From contig NZ_JBBMQQ010000001.1 in assembly GCF_038900095.1 (NCBI RefSeq), positions 62,001-126,000 of the forward strand: a stretch of 64,000 nucleotides of DNA, in the 5' to 3' direction. How positions within the stretch are numbered: the first letter of the stretch is position 1; each line of letters starts with the position of its first letter. Under the pieces are notes generated by a model. That model was given only the letters and a program-made list of their open reading frames with translations. It was not told the origin of the DNA and made no database searches. Origin of the DNA: Hoeflea sp038900095. Its GTDB lineage: Bacteria; Pseudomonadota; Alphaproteobacteria; Rhizobiales; Rhizobiaceae. Positions 40,007 to 48,642 of the stretch are shown piece after piece. The position numbers and the translations under genes are program-made.

Positions 40007-41512
40007 ATGACGGATGAAAAGCTCTACGACGTTTTCGTCATTGGCGGGGGTATCAACGGATGTGGTATCGCCCGCGACGCCATCGGGCGCGGCTATTCGG
40101 TGTTCCTGGCTGAAATGAACGATCTGGCTTCGGGAACCTCCTCATGGTCCTCAAAGCTCATCCATGGCGGCTTCCGCTATCTCGAATATTACGAGTTCCG
40201 GCTGGTGCGGGAAGCGCTGAGCGAACGTGAAGTGCTCCTGGCCAATGCGCCGCATATCATCTGGCCGCTCAGGTTCGTGCTGCCGCATCACACCGACATG
40301 CGGCCGGCATGGCTGCTCAGGCTCGGCCTGTTCCTCTACGACCATATCGGCACGCGCAAGCTGTTGCCGGGCACCAAGACAGTGGATCTGAAGACGTCGC
40401 CGGTGGGCAAGCCGCTCAAGCCGCTGTTCTCGAAAGGCTTCGAGTATTCCGACTGCTGGGTCAATGATGCGCGCCTTGTGGTTCTGAATGCGCGGGATGC
40501 GGCGGACCGGGGTGCAGTGATCCGGACCCGCACCGAAGTGATTTCGGCGCAGCGCAAGGACGGGATCTGGGAGGTGACGATTGCCGACCGGACAACCGGC
40601 ACACAGGAAACGATCAAGGCCCGGCTGATCGTCAACGCGGGCGGACCGTGGGTGGACCGTATCCTGTCCGGCGTCGTCGGGCGCAAGGACGCGCACAATG
40701 TGCGGCTGGTGCAGGGCAGCCACATCGTGGTGCCGAAACTGCATGATCATGACCGGGCCTACATCTTCCAGAACGGCGACGGGCGGATCATCTTCGCGCT
40801 GCCTTACGAGGAGGATTTTACCCTGATCGGCACCACGGATCAGGATTACACCGGCGATCCGAAAGACGTTGCGATCACCGATGCCGAAATCGATTACCTG
40901 TGTGCCGCGGCAAGCGAGTATTTCGCCAAGCCGGTCGAGCGTTCCTCCATCGTCTGGAGCTATTCCGGTGTACGGCCGCTTTATGATGACGGCGCGTCGG
41001 CGGCGCAGGAGGCCACGCGCGACTATGTGCTCAAGCCGGATCCGGTTGAGGGGGCGCCGCTGCTCAACATTTTCGGCGGCAAGATAACCACCTACCGCAG
41101 GCTTGCGGAATCGATGCTGGAGCTGATCGAGGCCCGGATTGGCAGGAAGGCCGCGCCCTGGACGCACCGGGCGGCATTGCCGGGCGGTGATTTCCCTGCT
41201 GACGGGTTTGATGCCCTGGTTGCGAAATTGCTGGCAGACTATCCGCTGCTGGATCCGCAGCAGGGCCGACGGTATGTCCGCCAATATGGCACGAAGGCGT
41301 GGGTGCTGCTTGGCGATGCCAAAACACGCGAGGATCTCGGGCAGCATTTCGGCTATGGTCTTTATGCGCTGGAAGTGGATTACCTGATTGCGCATGAATG
41401 GGCGATGGAAGCGTCGGACGTGATCTGGCGGCGGACGAAGCGGGGAATTCGTCTCGACAAGGAGCAGGTGGCCGCGCTCGAGGACTATATGGCTCAAAAA
41501 CGCGCGGCATAG
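40007..41512 (+). CDS. glpD: Glycerol-3-phosphate dehydrogenase (FAD, respiratory)
   Basis: A 501-residue membrane-associated flavoprotein that oxidises glycerol 3-phosphate to dihydroxyacetone phosphate and passes electrons to quinone. The FAD motif is at the N-terminus (VFVIGGGINGCGIARDAI), followed by the GlpD signature SGTSSWSSKLIHGGFRYLE, and later FALPYEEDFTLIGTTDQDY and the GGKITTYRRLAESML block. ATG 40007 is favoured because ACAGGGG then has 6-base spacing; 40001 is the alternative. The TTCG array upstream suggests GlpR control. glpK follows after 75 bases. Confidence 0.95.
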   Translation: MTDEKLYDVFVIGGGINGCGIARDAIGRGYSVFLAEMNDLASGTSSWSSKLIHGGFRYLEYYEFRLVREALSEREVLLANAPHIIWPLRFVLPHHTDMRPAWLLRLGLFLYDHIGTRKLLPGTKTVDLKTSPVGKPLKPLFSKGFEYSDCWVNDARLVVLNARDAADRGAVIRTRTEVISAQRKDGIWEVTIADRTTGTQETIKARLIVNAGGPWVDRILSGVVGRKDAHNVRLVQGSHIVVPKLHDHDRAYIFQNGDGRIIFALPYEEDFTLIGTTDQDYTGDPKDVAITDAEIDYLCAAASEYFAKPVERSSIVWSYSGVRPLYDDGASAAQEATRDYVLKPDPVEGAPLLNIFGGKITTYRRLAESMLELIEARIGRKAAPWTHRAALPGGDFPADGFDALVAKLLADYPLLDPQQGRRYVRQYGTKAWVLLGDAKTREDLGQHFGYGLYALEVDYLIAHEWAMEASDVIWRRTKRGIRLDKEQVAALEDYMAQKRAA

Positions 41513-41587
41513 GTTCTGCACCGCCAGCGGCAAGGGTTTGCGCAACGGGCGAATCCGGGTCAAATGCGGCCAATATGGGAGGACGTC

Positions 41588-43075
41588 ATGAGCGGATATA
41601 TTCTCGCGATCGATCAGGGCACGACATCGAGCCGCGCCATTGTGTTTGACGGTGACATGCGCATCGCCGGCGTGGGTCAGAAGGAATTCACGCAGATCTA
41701 TCCGCAATCGGGCTGGGTTGAACACGATCCGGAGGAAATCTGGAAAACGGTTGTCTGGTCGGTCCGGCAGGCTTTGAAAAAGGCCGACGTCGAGGCCACT
41801 GACATCTCAGCGATCGGCATCACCAACCAGCGCGAGACCGTGGTGGTGTGGGACCGCGAAACCGGAAAGCCGATCCACAACGCGATCGTCTGGCAGGACC
41901 GCCGGACTGCGTCTTACTGCGAAAAGCTCAAGCGGCAGGATCTGGAAAAGACCTTTACCCGCAAGACCGGGCTGCTGCTTGATCCGTATTTCTCCGGCAC
42001 GAAACTGTCGTGGATGCTGGCCAACGTGAAGGGGACGCGGGCGCGGGCAGCGCGTGGCGAACTGTGTTTCGGCACCATCGACACATTCCTGATCTGGCGA
42101 CTGACCGGCGGCAAGTCTTTCGTCACCGACGCGACCAATGCGTCGCGCACGCTGATGTTCAATATCGGCACTCAGGAGTGGGACGAGGAGCTGCTGAAGA
42201 TATTGCGGATCCCGGCCAGGATGCTGCCGGAAGTGAAGGATTGTGCTGCGGATTTCGGCGTTGCCGACAAGTCGCTGTTCGGGGCCGAAATTCCGATCCT
42301 CGGCGTGGCGGGAGACCAGCAGGCGGCAACCATCGGTCAGGCCTGTTTCGAGCCGGGCATGCTGAAATCGACCTATGGAACCGGATGTTTCGCGCTGCTC
42401 AACACCGGTGAGGACATGGTGCGGTCGAAGAACCGGCTGTTGACCACCGTCGCCTACCGGCTCGACGGCAAGGTCACCTATGCGCTGGAAGGCTCGATCT
42501 TCATTGCGGGAGCTGCGGTGCAGTGGTTGCGCGACGGCATCAAGGTGATCAAGAAGGCCGAGCACAGCGGCGATCTGGCGGCTGAAGCCGACCCCAACCA
42601 GGAGGTTTACCTGGTGCCTGCATTCACAGGGCTGGGCGCACCGCACTGGGATGCAGAGGCGCGTGGGGCTATCTATGGCATGACACGCAATACGGGCCCG
42701 GCGGAATTTGCCCGCGCGGCGCTGGAGGCGGTCTGCTACCAGACGCGCGACCTGCTCGATGCGATGCACAAGGACTGGAAGAGGTCGGAGGCCGATACCG
42801 TGCTGCGGGTTGACGGCGGCATGGTGGCATCGGACTGGACCATGCAGCGGCTGGCCGACATTCTCGACGCACCGGTCGACCGGCCGGTGATCCTCGAGAC
42901 CACGGCGCTGGGTGCGGCCTGGCTCGCGGGCCAGAGGGCGGGCGTCTGGCCCAAGCAGAAGGCCTTCGCCAAGGCCTGGAAGCTCGACAAGCAGTTCAAG
43001 CCGGAGATGGACGACAAGACCCGCAACGCCAAGCTGAAAGGCTGGCGCGACGCGGTGCGGCGGACGCTGAGCTAG
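41588..43075 (+). CDS. glpK: Glycerol kinase
   Basis: A 495-residue FGGY-family kinase that makes glycerol 3-phosphate from glycerol and ATP. Visible blocks are ILAIDQGTTSSRAIVFDGDM at the N-terminus, FTQIYPQSGWVEHDPEEIW, the substrate/Mg region NAIVWQDRRTA, the ATP-binding STYGTGCFALLNTGE, and LRVDGGMVASDWTMQRLADI near the C-terminus. ATG 41588 has GGGAGG 6 bases upstream. It is in the same direction as glpD and is probably co-transcribed. There is no glpF facilitator or glp ABC transporter in the window. Confidence 0.96.
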   Translation: MSGYILAIDQGTTSSRAIVFDGDMRIAGVGQKEFTQIYPQSGWVEHDPEEIWKTVVWSVRQALKKADVEATDISAIGITNQRETVVVWDRETGKPIHNAIVWQDRRTASYCEKLKRQDLEKTFTRKTGLLLDPYFSGTKLSWMLANVKGTRARAARGELCFGTIDTFLIWRLTGGKSFVTDATNASRTLMFNIGTQEWDEELLKILRIPARMLPEVKDCAADFGVADKSLFGAEIPILGVAGDQQAATIGQACFEPGMLKSTYGTGCFALLNTGEDMVRSKNRLLTTVAYRLDGKVTYALEGSIFIAGAAVQWLRDGIKVIKKAEHSGDLAAEADPNQEVYLVPAFTGLGAPHWDAEARGAIYGMTRNTGPAEFARAALEAVCYQTRDLLDAMHKDWKRSEADTVLRVDGGMVASDWTMQRLADILDAPVDRPVILETTALGAAWLAGQRAGVWPKQKAFAKAWKLDKQFKPEMDDKTRNAKLKGWRDAVRRTLS

Positions 43076-43175
43076 GGCGGCAGTCCGGGATCGCGTGCGG
43101 TAAGACAGGCGGTCTTTGCAGACTGTCTGCATGTCTGTAGCTTGTGCTTGCCCCGAGCAACGGTCAGGAGAAGTG

Positions 43176-44069
43176 ATGTCGGTTGCATGCCCCCGTTTCG
43201 TCGATTTGAATGGGCACCCCTTTCACTATCTCGAGTGGGGCAAGGCGGATGCGCCGGTGCTGCTGTTTCTGCACGGATTTCCCGAGTACAGCGCGGCATG
43301 GAGCGAGGTCGCGGAGCGGCTTGCGGGAGACTATCAGTGCATTGCGCCCGATCAACGCGGGTTCGGCCAGAGCTGGGCTCCGCTCGAGGTTGAAGCCTAC
43401 GAGATGCGCGAACTGGTCGGGGACATGGCGGCACTGGTCGGCGCGATGGGCCAAAAGGTCACGGTTGTCGGGCATGACTGGGGTGCGGCGGTTGCCTACG
43501 GGCTGGCGATGTTCCGTCCGGACATGGTGTCGCGGCTCATCATCATCAACGGTGTGCACCCTGTGCCGTTTCAGCGTGAGCTGGCAGCCGGCGGCGCGCA
43601 GACCAGCGCCTCTCAATACATACGCTTCCTTCGCGCCGAAGGCTCCGAAGACAAGCTCTCCGCGGGTGATTTCGAAGGGCTGATGAAACTGTTTTCCGCG
43701 AACATGGATCTGGGCTGGCTGACAGGGGAACGGCTCCGCCAGTACAAGGCCGAATGGTCCCGCCCCGGCCGGCTGCAGGCGATGATCAACTGGTACCGTG
43801 CCTCGCCGCTGCAGGTGGCCCTGCCGGGTGAGCCGCTAAATGATGTTCCGGTGTTTCAGAAAGCCAGGCTTCAGGTGCAGTGCCCGCATCTGTTGATCTG
43901 GGGCGATGACGACACCGCCCTGCTGCCAGAATGCATTGAGGGGCTGGGCGAGTATGCGGCCGATCTGACGGTCGAGCATGTGGCCGGCGCCGATCACTGG
44001 ATTTGCCACCAGAAGCCGGATCTGGTCGCCGGGCTGATCAGGTCATGGCTCGAGACGCTGCCGGAATAG
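43176..44069 (+). CDS. Alpha/beta hydrolase, epoxide hydrolase-like
   Basis: A 297-residue alpha/beta hydrolase. The oxyanion block is LFLHGFPEYSAAW (HGxP type). The nucleophile elbow is GHDWGAAVAYGLA, with Asp101 instead of Ser, which marks the epoxide hydrolase/haloalkane dehalogenase group. The catalytic His is in AGADHWICHQKPD near the C-terminus. The HGFPE motif favours epoxide hydrolase over dehalogenase. ATG 43176 is preceded by AGGAGAAGTG. It is not a PcaD: it has an Asp nucleophile and lies apart from the pca operon. Substrate unknown. Confidence 0.85.
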   Translation: MSVACPRFVDLNGHPFHYLEWGKADAPVLLFLHGFPEYSAAWSEVAERLAGDYQCIAPDQRGFGQSWAPLEVEAYEMRELVGDMAALVGAMGQKVTVVGHDWGAAVAYGLAMFRPDMVSRLIIINGVHPVPFQRELAAGGAQTSASQYIRFLRAEGSEDKLSAGDFEGLMKLFSANMDLGWLTGERLRQYKAEWSRPGRLQAMINWYRASPLQVALPGEPLNDVPVFQKARLQVQCPHLLIWGDDDTALLPECIEGLGEYAADLTVEHVAGADHWICHQKPDLVAGLIRSWLETLPE

Positions 44070-44200
44070 CTCGCCCGCTTTGAGAACCGCGTTGGCAGCC
44101 GTGTGAACCGGATCGATCAATCCTGTTTCCTGAAGCCCGTCATGCGTCTACAATTTGTCCAAGCAAATACCGATTGCAGATCTCGAGAAGGAACAATGCA

Positions 44201-44572
44201 ATGGAGCTTGGTGCATTCTCACTCAGTCTTGCCGTCAAGAATCTGGCGGTATCGAGAGCGTTTTACGAAAAACTCGGATTTCAGGCCTTTGGCGGGGATG
44301 CGGCGCAGGGCTGGCTGATCCTGCACAATGGCGGCTGCGTGATCGGCCTGTTTGAAGGCATGTTTGAGAAGAACATGCTGACCTTCAATCCGGGCTGGCG
44401 GGAGAAGGCCGAGCCGCTCGAGGAATTTACCGATGTCCGGGAATTGCAGAAGCAGTTGAAAGCCAACGGTGTGGAGTTCAAGGCGGAGGCTGACGAGGGC
44501 GGCACCGGACCTGCGAGCTTCATGATCACGGATCCGGACGGCAATCCGATCCTTGTGGATCAGCACCGCTGA
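44201..44572 (+). CDS. VOC-family (glyoxalase/bleomycin-resistance fold) protein
   Basis: A 123-residue protein with the two beta-alpha-beta-beta-beta modules of the vicinal oxygen chelate fold: FSLSLAVKNLAVSRAFYEKL at the N-terminus and FMITDPDGNPILVDQH at the C-terminus (the typical DPDGN-x-I motif). Possible metal ligands are Ser/His near the start and the acidic residues near the C-terminus, but a metal site is not clear. ATG 44201 (MELGAFSLSL) is used; the ribosome site GAGAAGGAA is 9 bases upstream. Function within VOC is not determinable. Confidence 0.8.
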   Translation: MELGAFSLSLAVKNLAVSRAFYEKLGFQAFGGDAAQGWLILHNGGCVIGLFEGMFEKNMLTFNPGWREKAEPLEEFTDVRELQKQLKANGVEFKAEADEGGTGPASFMITDPDGNPILVDQHR

Positions 44573-44666
44573 ATGGCGCTTCGATCGGCTTGAGGTTGCA
44601 ATATCCCAAATTGCCCGTTTCTTGCCATTCTGATTCCGGCGAGCGCTTGAGGTCTTTGGTTTTTAA

Positions 44667-44690
44667 TGCATTCAAGTGAATGCGCATATT
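44667..44690. repeat. Direct repeat copy 1, containing palindrome GCATTCA-AG-TGAATGC
   Basis: The 24-base stretch TGCATTCAAG...GCATATT recurs in altered form at 44871-44893. This copy includes a perfect 7+2+7 palindrome. A third, shorter relative (GCATTCAGGTG) lies near 44710. Confidence 0.45.
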
Positions 44691-44764
44691 TTCTGTCGCA
44701 GCGGCAAAGCGCATTCAGGTGGTCGTGTTGCCTGTGTTCGTGACCAATGTCAGCTGAAACTCCT

Positions 44765-44818
44765 GCCATGCCTGACGTGGCCGTGACTGACAGAAGTCTT
44801 TCTGTCGCGGGGCATGGC
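44765..44818. repeat. Nested palindrome / cruciform-forming element
   Basis: The outer arms GCCATGCC (44765-44772) and GGCATGGC (44811-44818) are exactly complementary. Inside is a second perfect hairpin GACAGAA-GTCT-TTCTGTC (44789-44806). No T-run follows, so this is not a standard terminator. It may be a structured RNA or a degenerate intergenic repeat. Confidence 0.55.
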
Positions 44819-44870
44819 GGGTTTCCTGAGATATAGATTCCGATATTTGCTGCACCGGCGTGATTTTTCT

Positions 44871-44893
44871 TGCATTCAAGAGGGTGCGAATAT
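44871..44893. repeat. Direct repeat copy 2
   Basis: TGCATTCAAG followed by AGGGTGCGAATATT, matching copy 1 at all but a few positions, 204 bases away and 24 bases before the stop of the following minus-strand gene. Confidence 0.45.
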
Positions 44894-44916
44894 TCGGTTC
44901 TTGTGGATACTGAGCC

Positions 44917-46314
44917 TTACTCGATAAAGCTGACGGTAACGCCGGGCGTCACCATGCCGGCGAGTTCTTCCGCATCCCAGTTGGTCAGGCGCACACAGCC
45001 GTGGCTCTGGGTCTTGCCGATGGTCGAGGGTTCCGGTGTCCCGTGGATGCCGTAGGTCGGTTTGGACAGGGCGATCCAGATCGTGCCGACCGGGCCGTTT
45101 GGTCCAGGTGGAACCTGCAGGATCCTGTCGTTGTCGCCCTGCTTGAAATTGATCTTCGGATTATAGGTGTAGCCGGGATTGTGCGCCACCCGTTCGATGG
45201 TGACTTCACCGGAGGGCGAGGGGGTGTCGCTCGAACCGATGGTGGCGGGGTAGGCGGCGATCAGCTTGCCTGCCGCATCATAGGCGCGAACCTGCTTGCG
45301 GGCCTTGTCGGCGACGATGCTGGTGACCGAACCGGTCTTCTTCTCTCCGGTTGCCACCACCTTGATCTGTACTCCGGGCAGGGTGAAATCAACGCCGGGA
45401 TTGAGCGCCTTGAGATAGGCTTCATCCATGTGGAAACGTTCGGCGAGCATCTCTGACGTCGATGTGTAGGCCAGACGTTCCAATAGCGCTTTCTCGGCGT
45501 AATCGGCGGGAACCGACGCGATAAAGGGGCCGGCGGCGTCTTCTGCAGTGATGGTATAGGTGGTGAAGGCCAATCCGCCTTCTGCCGCCAGCCGGCTGAC
45601 GATCAGATCCGTGTCGGCGGGGTCGAGCCGCTCGCCGGTGGCTTCAAACCAGGCATCAAGCGCCTTGGCCACGTTGGAGCCCATGCGGCCATCAATAACG
45701 CCGGGTGAAATGCCGTTGCGGTCGAGATAGACCTGAAGTGCGGACACCTGGGCCTTGGAAAGGGACGAGGTCTTGGCAACCGCCGGGGCTTTCTTTTCGG
45801 TCTGTGCCGGGGTTTCGGCGCGCGGTTGAACGGGCTCTTCGAGGTCAGGCACCTCGATGATTTTCGGCCGGGTCGGCACGGTTCCGGTCGTCGGATTGAG
45901 ATCGCGGCGCTCTATGCGGGCGCGCGGCGTATCGGGAAATGTGTCCCGGGAGACCTGTTCCCGTGGTGCCGGCGGTTCGGGGAAGCCTGACGGGTCGATG
46001 CGGCGCTCAATCCTGCGTCCGGCGCCGCGGGGTTCGCCGCCATTTTGTTCGTAGTACTGCCAGGCAGGGATCTCGAAGCCGATCACCTGGTTCCAGTTGT
46101 CGACCAGCAACCTGCGGCCCTGGTTGTCGAGGATGATGCGAACCGAACCGGCTTCGGGGATGTTGCGCATCAACTCGCCATCGACGGTTACCAGAACCGT
46201 GTGCTGTCCGCGATACTGGTCGGCAAGAACCGGCGACGCCGAGATCGGTGCGGCAGTCATCAATGCGGCGGCCAGGAATGCTGCTGCGGGGCGGAAGCGG
46301 GAGTTGGTCGTCAT
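44917..46314 (-). CDS. Large exported L,D-transpeptidase with peptidoglycan-binding domain
   Basis: A 465-residue protein. It has a signal peptide (residues of about 1-32, FLAAALMTAAPISASPVLA), then an N-terminal YRGQHTVLVTVDGE region, a Pro-rich linker (about 85-165), a peptidoglycan-binding domain 1 at about 175-225 (KAQVSALQVYLDRNGISPG with VIDGRMGSNVAKAL) and a LysM-like or spacer segment. The YkuD catalytic domain occupies about the last 150 residues, with YGIHGTPEPSTIGKTQSHG and the catalytic Cys in SHGCVRLTNWDAEEL. It cross-links or anchors to peptidoglycan. ATG 46314 (MTTNSRFRP) gives a proper signal sequence. Confidence 0.9.
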   Translation of the reverse strand: MTTNSRFRPAAAFLAAALMTAAPISASPVLADQYRGQHTVLVTVDGELMRNIPEAGSVRIILDNQGRRLLVDNWNQVIGFEIPAWQYYEQNGGEPRGAGRRIERRIDPSGFPEPPAPREQVSRDTFPDTPRARIERRDLNPTTGTVPTRPKIIEVPDLEEPVQPRAETPAQTEKKAPAVAKTSSLSKAQVSALQVYLDRNGISPGVIDGRMGSNVAKALDAWFEATGERLDPADTDLIVSRLAAEGGLAFTTYTITAEDAAGPFIASVPADYAEKALLERLAYTSTSEMLAERFHMDEAYLKALNPGVDFTLPGVQIKVVATGEKKTGSVTSIVADKARKQVRAYDAAGKLIAAYPATIGSSDTPSPSGEVTIERVAHNPGYTYNPKINFKQGDNDRILQVPPGPNGPVGTIWIALSKPTYGIHGTPEPSTIGKTQSHGCVRLTNWDAEELAGMVTPGVTVSFIE

Positions 46315-46404
46315 GTGGTCAACCTGCGGCTTGAGCGACAATAATGCGGGCATCATTGCCAGAGTCTGCTGAATGCAAGCTGAACAGACGTGTGAAAACC
46401 GGCG

Positions 46405-47586
46405 TCAGTAAGGCAGGCCGATATAGTTTTCGGCCAGGGCGGTTTTCATCGCTTCGGAGTCGAGCGTATAGGCGAGTTCGGTTTCCAGAATGCGGGCTTC
46501 GAACGGCGCCTGCTCGGGGAAACGGTGCAACATTGTGGTCATCCACCAGGAGAACCGAACCGCTCTCCAGACCCTTGTCAGCGCCCGAGACGAATAGGCA
46601 TCGAGCAGGGCGGTGTCGCGTTCGAGGAAATGGCCGCGCAGCCCTTCGAACAAGTAATGCACATCGGAGGCCGCGAGATTGAGGCCCTTGGCACCCGTCG
46701 GCGGCACGATGTGTGCAGCGTCGCCAACGAGAAACAGGCTGCCGAAGCGCATCGGCTCGGCGACGAACGAGCGCAAAGGCGCGATCGATTTCTCGAAAGA
46801 CGGCCCGGTGACCATGGCCTCGGCCGTTTCCGGTGGCAACCGGCGGCGCAATTCGGCCCAGAACTGGTCGTCCGACCAGGCCTCGATGCTGTCCCCGGCG
46901 TTGCACTGGATGTAATAGCGGCTGCGGGTATTCGAGCGCATCGAACACAGCGCGAAACCGCGCGAATGGCTGGCGTAGATCAGTTCGTGGCTGACGGGGG
47001 GAACATCGGCGAGGATGCCGAGCCAGCCGAACGGGTAGACCTTTTCGAAGGTCCGAATGGCCCCTTCGGGAACCGAGCGGCGGCTTGCGCCGTGAAAGCC
47101 GTCGCAGCCGGCAATGAAGCGGCAATTGATCCGGACATCCTCGCCCTCGATGCGGCAGGTGACGTATGGCGTGTCGCTGTCAAAATCATGCAGCTCGACG
47201 TCTTCGACCTCGTATTTGCTGACGCCGCCGGTTTCCCTGCGACGATCGACGAGATCCCGGGTCACCTCGGTCTGGCCGTAGACCATGACGTTCTTGCCGC
47301 CGGTCAATTTGGCGAGGTCGATGCGATGCGTGTCGTTTTCGCATGTAATGGAAAAGCCGTCGTGCGGCAGGCCTTCGGCGTGCATGCGCGCGCCGGCGCC
47401 GGCCGTCTCCAGCAAATGTACGGTGCCTTGCTCAAGCACCCCGGCGCGCACCCGCGAGAGCACATGATCAAGGCTGGACCGCTCAAGAATCAGGGTCTCG
47501 ATCCCGGCGTCGTGCAACAGCTGGCCGAGCAGCAGGCCGGACGGACCTGCGCCGATGATGCAGATTTGAGTGGACAGCGTCTTCAT
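46405..47586 (-). CDS. pobA: 4-hydroxybenzoate 3-monooxygenase
   Basis: A 393-residue class A flavoprotein hydroxylase that converts 4-hydroxybenzoate and NADPH to protocatechuate. The FAD motif is at the N-terminus (ICIIGAGPSGLLLGQLLHDA), the DG-type motif is FIAGCDGFHGASRRSVPEG, and the second FAD block is LFLVGDAAHIVPPTGAKGLN. The length matches Pseudomonas PobA (394). Last gene of the pca operon: its start overlaps the pcaB stop (ATGA). This fused arrangement feeds protocatechuate straight into PcaHG. No separate PobR is present, so expression presumably follows PcaQ. Confidence 0.95.
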   Translation of the reverse strand: MKTLSTQICIIGAGPSGLLLGQLLHDAGIETLILERSSLDHVLSRVRAGVLEQGTVHLLETAGAGARMHAEGLPHDGFSITCENDTHRIDLAKLTGGKNVMVYGQTEVTRDLVDRRRETGGVSKYEVEDVELHDFDSDTPYVTCRIEGEDVRINCRFIAGCDGFHGASRRSVPEGAIRTFEKVYPFGWLGILADVPPVSHELIYASHSRGFALCSMRSNTRSRYYIQCNAGDSIEAWSDDQFWAELRRRLPPETAEAMVTGPSFEKSIAPLRSFVAEPMRFGSLFLVGDAAHIVPPTGAKGLNLAASDVHYLFEGLRGHFLERDTALLDAYSSRALTRVWRAVRFSWWMTTMLHRFPEQAPFEARILETELAYTLDSEAMKTALAENYIGLPY

Positions 47587-48641
47587 GCGGATTTTCCCAT
47601 GCTTTCAATCGACTGGATGAGCGCGTTGGCGGCTGACAGGCTGGTGCCGGCGGTCTCGCACATTTGCGGCAGGATCATCCATTCCAGCATCCAGGCAGCG
47701 CCCGAGCGTTCGAGTTCGTGGACCTGCGCCTGATGCATGCCGGAGACAAGCGTGGCGTTGAAGCGCGCCAGTGTGATCAGGCGTTCGGCGGTCACCGGAT
47801 TTTGCTTGTGCGGCATGGCAGATGACGAGCCGCCGCCCGACATGCGGATATCCTCATTGCCGCGCAATGCCATCAGCGCCACATCCTGGCCGATCTTGCC
47901 GAGTGTCCCGGTGAGCTCCGACATCCAGTTGGCCTGGGCGAGCACGGGGCCGCGTGCGGAATGCCAGCTGTGGCCGGGCCAGCGCAGGCCCAGTTCCTGC
48001 GCGATGGAGCGGGCTACGATGTCCGCGTTTTCGCCCAGCGCCTGAAGATCGCCGACCGCACCGCCGAACTGAAGGATCTTTGTCTGTTCCTTGAGTGCGG
48101 GCAGACGGTCGCGCAAGGCTTGCACAGTGTGACGCCATGCGGCAATCCGGTCGGAAGCATGAAATCCGACAGCGGGTTGCATCCGGGTGATTGCCTGAAG
48201 CTGGTTCTCACCATCGCGCGCCGAAAGCCCGGACAGCAGGGCCAGCAGTGTTTCCAGCCGATCCGAGAGAATGGCATTGACCGAAGCCAACGCCTGGATG
48301 GTGGCCGTGTCGATCAGGTCCTGGCTGGTGGCGCCATGATGCAGCATCGGTTTTGCCGGACCGGTGACATGCGCTCGCAACTGACGGACATATTCCGGCA
48401 CAGGTACGCCGTCGCGCATACTGGCCTCAGCGATTGCCGCGCCATCGGGCTTGAAAGCGGCGATCTGCCGGGCGAGATCCGCCGCATCTGCCGGTGCGAC
48501 CAACCCCGTCTTGGCAAGGCCGTTGATGAGGGCCTGCTCGAAACATGAGAAGCTGGCGAACAGGGTGTCGTCACAGAAGAGCCCGGCGATCTGGTAATCC
48601 CTGTAGAGCCCCGCTGCCCATCTCTGTTCGCCAGTTGTCAT
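47583..48641 (-). CDS. pcaB: 3-carboxy-cis,cis-muconate cycloisomerase
   Basis: A 352-residue fumarase/aspartase-superfamily enzyme that cyclises 3-carboxy-cis,cis-muconate to 4-carboxymuconolactone. The superfamily signature is MSGGGSSSAMPHKQNPVTAE; other blocks are LMHHGATSQDLIDTATIQ and FQGAVGDLQ-like FGGAVGDLQALGENA. ATG 48641 (MTTGEQRWAAGLYRDY) lies 1 base after the pcaF stop; the long frame to 49055 is antisense read-through of pcaF. The short form (about 350 residues) is normal for rhizobia, where Pseudomonas has about 450. Confidence 0.93.
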   Translation of the reverse strand: MTTGEQRWAAGLYRDYQIAGLFCDDTLFASFSCFEQALINGLAKTGLVAPADAADLARQIAAFKPDGAAIAEASMRDGVPVPEYVRQLRAHVTGPAKPMLHHGATSQDLIDTATIQALASVNAILSDRLETLLALLSGLSARDGENQLQAITRMQPAVGFHASDRIAAWRHTVQALRDRLPALKEQTKILQFGGAVGDLQALGENADIVARSIAQELGLRWPGHSWHSARGPVLAQANWMSELTGTLGKIGQDVALMALRGNEDIRMSGGGSSSAMPHKQNPVTAERLITLARFNATLVSGMHQAQVHELERSGAAWMLEWMILPQMCETAGTSLSAANALIQSIESMGKSA

Positions 48642-48642
48642 C

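Larger units (their letters stand above)
44573..44916. other. Intergenic region with direct repeat and large palindrome
   Basis: About 344 bases between convergent genes and without a supported ORF. It carries two copies of a TGCATTCAAG-type repeat (44667 and 44871), each annotated separately, and a nested palindrome at 44765-44818. Confidence 0.6.

Noticed and set aside
40151..41725. A 524-codon minus-strand frame over glpD
   Set aside because: Shadow of glpD; no family pattern and Arg-rich.
43176..44069. The alpha/beta hydrolase as the missing PcaD
   Set aside because: The nucleophile is Asp (GHDWGA) and not Ser, the HGFPE motif is of epoxide hydrolase type, and it is outside the pca operon.
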